Part shown: positions 56,994-64,000 of the stretch, one piece after another
How the letters are laid out: the number at the start of each line of letters is the position of its first letter
Position numbering within the stretch: position 1 is the stretch's first letter
From: Moniliella sp. 'wahieum'
Lineage: Eukaryota; Basidiomycota; Moniliellomycetes; Moniliellales; Moniliellaceae
DNA length: 64,000 nt
Assembly: GCA_003971905.1 (NCBI GenBank)
Contig: RSEE01000020.1
Span: 310,001 to 374,000, forward strand
Reading direction: 5' to 3'
Made by a program: the position numbers and the translations under genes
Notes under the pieces: model-generated
Told to the model about the DNA's origin: nothing
Seen by the model: the letters and a program-made list of their open reading frames with translations, nothing else
Databases searched by the model: none

Positions 56994-57617
56994 CTACAAG
57001 GCACGTAGGCGCATCCCCGCACTGGCAGCTGCCAAGCCAGCCACCACTGCATCCTCCACACTCTTCCGCCCGCGCCACGGCGCGGGCACCAAGCCTTCCG
57101 GTACGCCGCGCAGCTCCACCGCGACAGCCAACGTGTCCCCTGCTAGCGCCAGCACGGTCCCCCATCCGTCGCCTCGTTTCCTTTGCGAGGCCCATCCATG
57201 CCGGGACGAGTGCCAAGGCTGCGAATCTGGTGGGTTAGTGTGGTCAGGCGGTCCGGCTCGGTCGGTCAGCATGCCAAAACCCGCTCGGCCCCCACAAGCA
57301 AATCCAATTTCTCTGACGCACCCAATACTGCTTCGCTCGGCTTTCTCCCCCATTCGTGCACGCTGTGCGCGAGCCACTTGGTGCCCTCGCTCCGGCCCTG
57401 GGCTCGCCGATGTAAATGCAAATGCAGCATCAGCCCAGCCACAGTCAACCCCAGTGCGGCTACCTCCAACACCTCGGCGCCAAGCCAGCTGCTCTCCGAC
57501 CCAGTCCAACCAGGACTCCGTGTCCTCCTCGTTTTTTTCACCCGGTGCATCGGCGTCTTTGTGGCCAGAGCGAGCGTGCCGCGCCTGCTCCACCCACTCT
57601 GCCACTACAAGTGACAT
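56994..57617 (-). CDS. Possible hypothetical protein
   Basis: From ATG 57615-57617 the sequence reads MSLVVAEWVEQARHARSGHKDADAPGEKNEEDTESWLDWVGEQL. A frame change then gives VLEVAALGLTVAGLMLHLHLHRRAQGRSEGTKWLAHSVHEWGRKPSEAVLGASEKLDLLVGAERVLAC, with further hydrophobic stretches downstream. The alternation of charged and membrane-like segments is protein-like. The region is GC-rich, however, and the opposite strand is also open (436 codons), so the call is weak. I do not recognise a family. Confidence 0.3.
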   Translation of the reverse strand: MSLVVAEWVEQARHARSGHKDADAPGEKNEEDTESWLDWVGEQLAWRRGVGGSRTGVDCGWADAAFAFTSASPGPERGHQVARAQRARMGEKAERSSIGCVREIGFACGGRAGFGMLTDRAGPPDHTNPPDSQPWHSSRHGWASQRKRGDGWGTVLALAGDTLAVAVELRGVPEGLVPAPWRGRKSVEDAVVAGLAAASAGMRLRAL

Positions 57618-59195
57618 GCGCAGTGTCGCCACCGCATGGGCGGAGGAGAGCAGCGCCAGCCCACTTGTCGCCTCACAGCCTTGGCTGTGCCTCGTCCAGG
57701 GGGCACGAGTTTCCCGCACGAATGGCCAAGCGAGAGCAGCGGCAGGAAGGAGCACAAGTGCGTTGGCACGCGCTTCGGGGGACAAGGCGGCGAGAGGGCA
57801 AGTAGGGTGCGCCGGCGGAGGGGTGGAGCAGGGCCCTGGGCGGCAGCGGCGGCTCCTCGGACGTGTGCCGTGCGGCAGAGAGCGCTGGGGCAAGCGAAGG
57901 CTGGGCAGGGGTCATGGTGCAGGGCGGGCATGCACACGGGCAGGTGGTGGTGGTGGCGGTGGTGGGAATGAGAGCAAGGCGCGGTGGGATGGGGTACTCG
58001 GGGGTGAAGCGTGAAGGGGAAGGGGGACAGTAGCGCGGAAAAGCTTGAAGGCGAGACAAAGCAAGCAGCGGGAAACGGAGCGAGGGGCAGCCAGCTGCGA
58101 TACTGGTGATTGCGACACGCGCACCAGCGTGGGCGCTTGGGCACATATAAGTCCCACCCAAATGGGCCTGCGCTGGCGCTGGCGCGCTTACCGCTTACCG
58201 GCTGGTGACGGTACATACACGGATTGAATATGAACATTGCACATTGATTTGCTCCGTAACCGGGTAACCCTACCCAAACGCGTAACGGGTAACCCCTCTT
58301 GCTGTAAGGCCTGTGAAAGCCAGTGGGCGTAGGTGCAGTCCTCAGAATCGCACCATCCCCCCACCACAACATTCCACCACGGGTAGCACCAGTGCGAACG
58401 AGGGGGGCACAGGGAAGAGCGTGGACTGAAGGGGCACGTGGGCCAAAAAGAATATCCAGAAAAAAGGGGAGTGTGTAGTACAATAAGCTGTAGCTCAGGT
58501 GCCCACACGCCCTTGCGGTGCTGGGATGTATATACCCATCAAGCTGTTGTGAGCATGAAGATAGAGAGGAGCGCGAGCTGTTTGCCACCTTATTCCAGAG
58601 GTGATGCCAACTCCTCAATCACGTCTCGCAGCACTCACGGTGCCTGCCTCTCAGTCGGTACTGCCACAGCTTCAGCTCCGGCTGCAGCAATCTCTGTTGC
58701 GCTCACGTACCTGCGGCTTCGTCCTCTCCAGCTTCGTCGCCGGCCGAAGAAGCGATTCATGTGTGGCGCAGGCGCAAAACGTAATACTTGGTCAGATCTG
58801 GCATCATGAGTTTACACGAGCGCAAGACGACGGTGGAGCCGACGTCTGGTCTGGGAGCTTGGCCTTCCCCCTAGTCGTCAGGGCCCCCTCTGGCGCATGC
58901 ACTTTCAGAAACACAGGAGCAGTAAAGGGAGTAATGCACAACATATAGGGCGTACGATGTTGGGGAATGAAACGCAAGATTGTGAGTTTCTGCGATAGGT
59001 CTATGGGGCCAGGGGAAAGACAGGGCGACACGCGTGACGGTAGAGCACCGCACTCGCCATAGCAGGGACAGCGTCAACCATCAGACTTGGCTGTGGCGGC
59101 CCTGTGGGTGGTGATGAGGCACGTCATGTGGGAGGCGAGAATGGATGGGATGTGTAGCAGAGCACCAGAGCCATTTCCTAAGGCTTATATTAGGG
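57618..59195. other. GC-rich intergenic region
   Basis: Long frames on both strands (for example 57605-58618 minus) are biased by composition and lack motifs. A GGTGGTGGTGGTGGCGGTGGTGG microsatellite is at about 57943-57965. No gene is supported. Confidence 0.45.
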
Positions 59196-59620
59196 ATCAG
59201 GGATGGGTAATATACAGCGGCGGCGCTCTATCAAGCAGGATGCGATCGACGGTGGTGAGATCGCCGTGGACAACGAAGCCTTGGCGTGCATCGAGGCAAG
59301 AGTGCGAAGCACTTGCTTCATGATAGATTGGATGTATTGGAGCTACATGCGGTCGTGGTTGATCAATGATCTCATCAAGCTGTCCTGGTGCTCAAATACC
59401 AGGCAGAGTCGCGTGCCGTTACAGAGAAAAACTTGCAATTGCACCCAACCAATCGCGTTTGCCTTGCCGACGGTCTGCAAGTTCCCGGCCTGACGGAACG
59501 CCTCGTAACGCATGGTCTTGTCTGTGCCTCTCACCTTGATCGCAACCGGCTCTGGTTAGTCACCGTGGCCAGCGTCTTGAATGTGTCCTCAGTTGCACTT
59601 GCCATGACGGCCGGTAATCT
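59196..59620 (-). pseudogene. Protein-kinase-like domain fragment
   Basis: Collinear kinase-like blocks are visible on the minus strand: EDTFKTLATVT, then PVAIKVRGTDKTMRYEAFRQAGNLQTVG (VAIK lysine and a helix-C-like stretch), AIGWVQLQVFLCNGTRLCLVFEHQDSLMRSLINHDRM (hinge region), LQYIQSIMKQVLRTLASMHAKAFVVHGDLTTVDRILLDRAP. The last block holds the place of the HRDxKxxN loop but reads HGDLTTVDRIL, lacking the usual Lys and Asn. The frame then stops (59196-59198) without a DFG motif or C-lobe. Two in-frame interruptions (near 59345 and 59555) lie between the blocks. Either a degenerate kinase relic or a pseudokinase with missed introns. Confidence 0.5.
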
Positions 59621-59882
59621 TGCACCAGAACAACGTGTGTCCAAGTCCACCCCTTTGATATGTGCCTGACCAGGACCAGGAAGCCATTAATGCCGACAAG
59701 GTAGTTCAATTTCAACGGCTCGCTATGCTTCATCTGCCAAGGAGACTGCACACTTCAAAGTCAGCTGGCCTAGTATGTTAACATTGAATGGGAGTAGTGG
59801 ACATGTGGTATCATGTAGTCCGTGGGGGTGGCGATGCAGTTGGGACCAACAAACAAGGCAAAGCACCGGACTATAGATGGGG

Positions 59883-60333
59883 TTAGGATTGGTCGCCAAA
59901 CACAAAGCCGACATGGCTCGCGTGGTGCCGTTTGACCGCAGGTTCGCCTGCGTCAGTTCCCGCCATATCGCTGTCGCGTTCGCGCCGCTCAGAGAGACAA
60001 GTGTGGTGTGGGGGTGATGGAAGTGGTGAGCGAAGGCGACCGAAAGGCATCTGGCATTGTGATGGGCACCGCTACTGCTACTGGCGCGGCAGCGGTATGA
60101 TACGGCACGCGAGATGACGACAGAGAGGGCGGAGGAGGAGGAGGAGGAGGACGCGACTGGGATAAAGGTGAGTATGGCTGAGTGCGTCGATGGCAATCGT
60201 ATAAAAGGGTTTTTGTGCGGTAGTAGGGCGATCTTTTGATGTGGTTGTGTCGGAGGATCGGGTGGGCGCGGATGGCGGCGCGAGGGAGGATTCGGATGAA
60301 GTGCGGCGTGGAGAAAGAGTGTGGCAGCGCCAT
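59883..60333 (-). CDS. Possible small protein with basic N-terminus
   Basis: From ATG 60331-60333: MALPHSFSTPHFIRILPRAAIRAHPILRHNHIKRSPYYRTKTL, an Arg-rich stretch like a mitochondrial presequence. A Pro-run and AFRSPSLTTSITPTPHL follow. After a one-base frame change comes SERRERDSDMAGTDAGEPAVKRHHASHVGFVFGDQS, ending at TAA 59883-59885. I do not recognise the family. The coding call rests on composition alone. Confidence 0.3.
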
Positions 60334-61627
60334 TGTCGACGTGGAGGGGGAAGGGATGAGGTGGTGTGAGAAGAAGTAATCCGCCTCGACGGCGTTGCTC
60401 ACAGACACGTCGAGAGCACCGCGGCGTGGAGGGGTATTTGGTGTTTTAAGCTCCGATCCATCAACCAGCCCCAACACGAAACTACTGGGAGTCGTCCTTC
60501 GGTTCCCTAAGGGATTGTATCCCCAAACCGTAGGGACCTCCCTGGCGCCCGCCCGTGACACGGAGCTTCGACAGCAGTTGCGGTGGCAGCCGGTCTGATT
60601 AATCCTGCGTTGAATATGGACCCTCCTTCCCCGCCGTAGACGTCAGCAAAACGAGGCAAAGGCACTATGAACTGAGTTGAGTCGGGTGGTGCCGCAGCGC
60701 GTGACATGCATGACAGCGCCGTGTGATGCATGTGACATGTGACATGTGACACCCGTAACATGTAACACGTGACATGCAACATTCCTGCGACGATCATATA
60801 CGCGCTACGAAGCGAGAGGCCGACGCTTGCCCCTCGCGCTGGCCGATCTGGTCCTGCTGAGCCCTGCCGCGCTGTTGGGTTCCCTTGTGGGGCGCCAGTG
60901 TGCAGAGGGGCGGGCACGTGGGGACCGGTGGCAGCAGGTGGCAGCAGGTGGCTGCCCAGGAGCGGCCGCCTGCCGGCCTAGTGGCGCCTGCAATGATCGA
61001 CACTGCGACACTGCTCCTGTGCCGAGAGTCTACACCGCTCCCCAAGCTGGCGCCATGCGAGCAGCCGAGGGCCGCAAAGGAACACTGGCCGGAGGGGAGC
61101 CCTCCGCTTGGGGTCCATCCTGCGCCGCCGAGCCAAACGTAGCACGCGCGCAACTCCGCCCCGCTGGTGGGCACGGGGTCAGTGCTGCATCTGGTCCCCA
61201 CCGGCCGCACGGGGCAGCGCTGGGCGCTGGCGGCGCACGGCAGCACTCTGGCTGCTCTGGCTTGGCGGCGCTTGTGCACGCTTCTGCTGGCTGGTGCGTG
61301 CTGGTGCGCACGACGCTTGCTCTGGCTTGCGGGGTGGCTGCGTACGTACGCACCCTCCAGCTCGGCGGCTGGCAGCAGAGAGCAGAGAGCGCAGGCAGAT
61401 CGCTGCCCACCGTCCCCTTCTCCTCCTCCCCGCCCCGTCCCCGCTGTCCTTGCGTGTGCGCTGCGCATTCAACCCAGCCTTGCTGCCACCCTGTCTGGCC
61501 GGCCCAGCCCATCCCACTCTTTTGCCCACCGCCCACACCTCCTCCCCACCACCCCACCCCCGTTGCGCCGCGCACACCCAACCGACTCTCTCCCCTCCTT
61601 TCCCGCTCCTGCCCCCCGCTCCCCACC
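60334..61627. other. Intergenic, promoter side of the surface-sensor-like gene
   Basis: A cluster of CATGTGACATGTGACATGTGACA-type repeats lies at 60703-60780. The remainder is GC-rich with spurious long frames. The last 220 bases before 61628 are strongly C/T-rich (CCCCACCACCCCACCCCC), consistent with a fungal core promoter. Confidence 0.5.
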
Positions 61628-63314
61628 ATGGACGCCCTCAACCAGCTTCACGCCCACCGCCAGCGCCGGTACACTCACGCTCGCCCGGCCCCTCGCCGCG
61701 AGGCAGCGGCTGCTGCCGATCCCCCGTCCTCGGACCCCCTCCCGGATCCGTCCTCCCGCCCTGTCGCCTCCGACAAGCCGTCACCCTCGGCCACCTCGGC
61801 CCCCCATGCGTCGAAGGACCCGGCCTCCTCACCCCCCCCGGCTCCTTCGTCCCACGCCCCCTCAACAGAGGATCCCGGTATGTCGTTACGCCTTGCTCCT
61901 CGCTCCTGGCGTGAGGCCGTCAACGGCCCCGCCGTATCCGTTTTGCACCAATGATGACTGATCCATTTCCTTTTTATTCGTCCAGCTTCAACTCCCCCAG
62001 TTGCTTCCTCCAAGTCTGATGCCAGTCCCAGCCATGATGGCTCTAGTACGGGTGCGAGTGCAAGCGCGAGTGCAATCCCAAGTCCCAGCGCGAGCGACAA
62101 CCCATCCAGCCTGCCTGTACCAAGCATCAGCTTACCCTCCAGCCTCCCGGTTTCGGACTCCCTCAGCAATTTCTTGCCCCCTCTGTCCAGCTCTCTTCTA
62201 TTCTTGCCATCTCCTCCACGCTAACTTCAAGCGTGCTCCCGACCTCCAGTTCGTCATTGCTTGCCTCATCCAGCAGCATGCCCACCAGTTCCTCGCTTCC
62301 TTTGAGTCTGACACCCTTTTCGTCCGACATTCCAAGTTCGCTTCCGTCGTCTGCCTCGTTGGTCTCCTTCTCGGCGCCCAGCATTCACACTGTCACGACA
62401 GGTGCAGAGGCTTCATCTTCGTCGGCCTTGCCTTCCGCCACCTCTACCAACAATCATACGCCTTGGGTGTTGGGCCCATTGTCGGAATTGCCGTCGGTGG
62501 GCAGTGGGGCTGGTTGCCGTGATTGCGATCCTAGCTTGTCTCCTGCGTCGGTCCAAGCGCGAACGGGATGCCAACAATCCCTTTGACAATCCCTTTGACA
62601 AAGACCTTCTCCGTCGTCAGAGCGCACGCCTGCCCGACACTTTCCTCGATGACACGGATGCGTCGCCCGAGATGATGCAACACAACCTGCAAGACCCAGC
62701 AGGCCGCACAGACGAGTACGGCCGTCAAGATGAGTACGGCCACATGGACGAGTACGGCCACCCAATCCAGGCGACCGAGCAGGGCTATGGAGGTTACCCG
62801 CAGTACCCGCAGGCAGCCTATGGTTCCGACCTCGCTTCGGGCCCTGAAACGTTGGGTGCACACAATGTGAATATGGCGGATCCTTATGCCCATTTGGACC
62901 GTGCCCGCGGGAACGACGCATACGACTCGAGTGGCGGCTACGACTATACCGGCCGCCGTGGCAACCAAGAGTACGGTTCAAATGCGGGTCAGGACTATGG
63001 GGCGCAGTACTCCAACGCCGACCATGGGTACGGGGCGTACGGTTCGAGTGCTGCCCTGGCCCCAGCTGCCACCTCGGGCAACCTCGCACGGAGCCGGTCA
63101 GATGCCTCCCAAAGTTCAGGCACCAAGCCCACCAACTCCTCTGAGCGCGACTCAGCTGCGTGGGACGGGATGATGACGGATGGTCCGATGCCCAACCCGT
63201 TTGATCGGTACGACGATGGTCCGCAACAACAGTCGTACGAGTACGACTACTCGTACAACCCGCATGCTACGTTCCCGCATGGGAATGCATTCGGACGATG
63301 CGTACGGACACTGA
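61628..63314 (+). CDS. Single-pass membrane protein with Ser-rich ectodomain (Wsc/Mid2 sensor-like architecture)
   Basis: ATG 61628 lies in a good context (CACCATGG). The N-terminus, MDALNQLHAHRQRRYTHARPAPRREAAAAADPPSSD, is Pro/Ser-rich with no clear signal peptide. A 109-bp intron (61878-61986, GTATGT to TCCAG) leads into very Ser-rich sequence (ASASASAIPSPSASD..., SSSSLLASSSSMPTSSS). One helix, VGPIVGIAVGG..GLVAVIAILACLL, is followed by basic RRSKRERD and a cytoplasmic tail rich in Tyr, Asp and Gly, with DEYGRQDEYGHMDEYGHP repeats and NPFDNPFD motifs. Frame changes are near 62200, 62505 and 63285. The last one reveals a natural end, SDDAYGH, stop 63312-63314. The layout fits wall-stress sensors or mucin-like proteins; function is inferred. 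Confidence 0.65.
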
Positions 63315-64000
63315 TCGTCCCCACTCCCCTCCTTTCCTCTTGCCTTTGTTCCTCCTTTTTCATCCACTTGCCCCTCGCTATATCCTTTCCTCCTTTTTTC
63401 CATTTTGTTGCCTCCCACCAGCCTGCAGCTCGGATGCTCTGTCGCTAGATGATACCCCAACCTAGCGTCATTCCTCGTTCTTTAAATCCCTCCCCCTTCC
63501 CCGCCTTGCTCTTTCCACATACCTTTTCCATATTGATTTTTTTGTCTCAGACCCCCCCCCCCCCCCCACCCACCTTTCGGCCCGGGCTCTTCTCTGATTG
63601 ATGCTCCTATCCTTGGCTGCTGGTGGCCGTTGCTCACGTCGCGCCTCCTCGTTGCCTTGCGCTTTTTGTGAGGGAGGGGTGGAGCCCCGGTTCCGCCCCT
63701 CTCCCGTCCTCCGTTTCTTGGATCGCATTCACCCACCTCTCCATCCGGTCATGGCTCGTGGGTTCCTGCCGATTTCTTGTTCTTCCCTGCCGACCTACTA
63801 TTGCGTGTTGGCTTGGTAACATATAAAAACCCCTTGAAAAGGTACACGTCACGCCAGCGCCCTTGCCTGTAGTGATGATGGGAAGGGCAGGACAACCAAG
63901 CCATGGGTGCTGCTCGCATGGTGGAGGGACTCCGATTCGGGTGTAGCCAGATAGGCCTGTCCTGGGAGGGGTAGCACAGAACTGCCGCCTGTATAACGAC
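63315..64000. other. 3' flank and unassigned right edge
   Basis: A T/C-rich 3' flank with a C16 run at 63552-63567. No gene is supported up to the window end. Confidence 0.5.

Noticed and set aside
56704-58014. 436-codon plus-strand frame starting inside the right LTR
   Set aside because: It begins within the LTR, is dominated by Ala/Arg/Gly/Pro from GC-rich DNA, shows no domain, and overlaps an equally plausible minus-strand frame.
57605-58618. 337-codon minus-strand frame
   Set aside because: Composition-driven (Pro/Arg/Cys/His mixture), no motif, overlaps microsatellite DNA and no start context.
60827-61954. 375-codon plus-strand frame overlapping the start of the surface-sensor-like gene
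   Set aside because: Only its last part coincides with a convincing exon (from ATG 61628). The upstream part is promoter-like C/T-rich and GC-rich sequence without motifs.
1-64000. CRISPR arrays, bacterial operons or prophage
   Set aside because: The window is eukaryotic throughout (introns, intron-bearing tRNA, Atg11, Vps25). The tandem repeats lack spacer structure.

Overview
The window reads as nuclear DNA of a filamentous basidiomycete. Every conserved gene is eukaryotic. Introns are short (53-172 bp) with GTRNGT donors and YAG acceptors; branch sites are CTAAC where I checked them. Protein styles (a Rieske-DUF455 fusion, long Atg11 with a Ser/Pro-rich tail, large disordered linkers) are typical of that phylum. 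A Ceratobasidium/Rhizoctonia-like agaricomycete is my best guess, with low confidence. A tRNA-Lys(CTT) with a 10-nt intron lies at the left edge.

Left third (1-19 kb): a RING-finger E3-like gene whose RING is split by about 890 bp, a CaMK-type kinase, a secreted alpha/beta-hydrolase-like protein with an altered nucleophile motif, a Gcn4/Cpc1-like bZIP factor, a small membrane protein and a concentrative nucleoside transporter, separated by repeat-rich DNA. Middle (20-36 kb): mitochondrial 2-oxoglutarate dehydrogenase E1, a divergent ribosomal protein pair (uL23/uL22), a large DUF1769 protein, ribosomal protein eS24 and ESCRT-II subunit Vps25. Centre-right (37-49 kb): autophagy scaffold Atg11, divergent from a Rieske-DUF455 protein, then a CobW/Zng1-type GTPase. 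Right end (49-64 kb): a second hydrolase of the 7-kb family with an intact Ser motif, a disordered protein, a complete small non-autonomous LTR element with target-site duplication, a kinase-like fragment and a single-pass surface-sensor-like protein.

Nearly all conserved genes change reading frame by one base inside strongly conserved segments (KGD1, uL22, eS24, Vps25, CobW, Rieske-DUF455, CNT, Atg11). Because these genes are essential or housekeeping, and several lesions remove one base of a homopolymer, I read this as residual consensus errors of a long-read assembly and not as gene decay. CDS entries therefore give the span from start to stop, with visible introns noted, and not one open frame.

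The most interesting signals are: (i) inverted TAGGG...CCCTA boxes in ribosomal protein promoters; (ii) a promoter module of TACGTTCAACGTTCAA plus a C-rich tract shared by Atg11 and the DUF1769 gene; (iii) a 1.4-kb TRIM-like LTR element with 5-bp target duplication; (iv) two further dispersed repeat families, one carrying an initiator-Met-like primer binding sequence; and (v) the catalytic versus putatively dead hydrolase pair.
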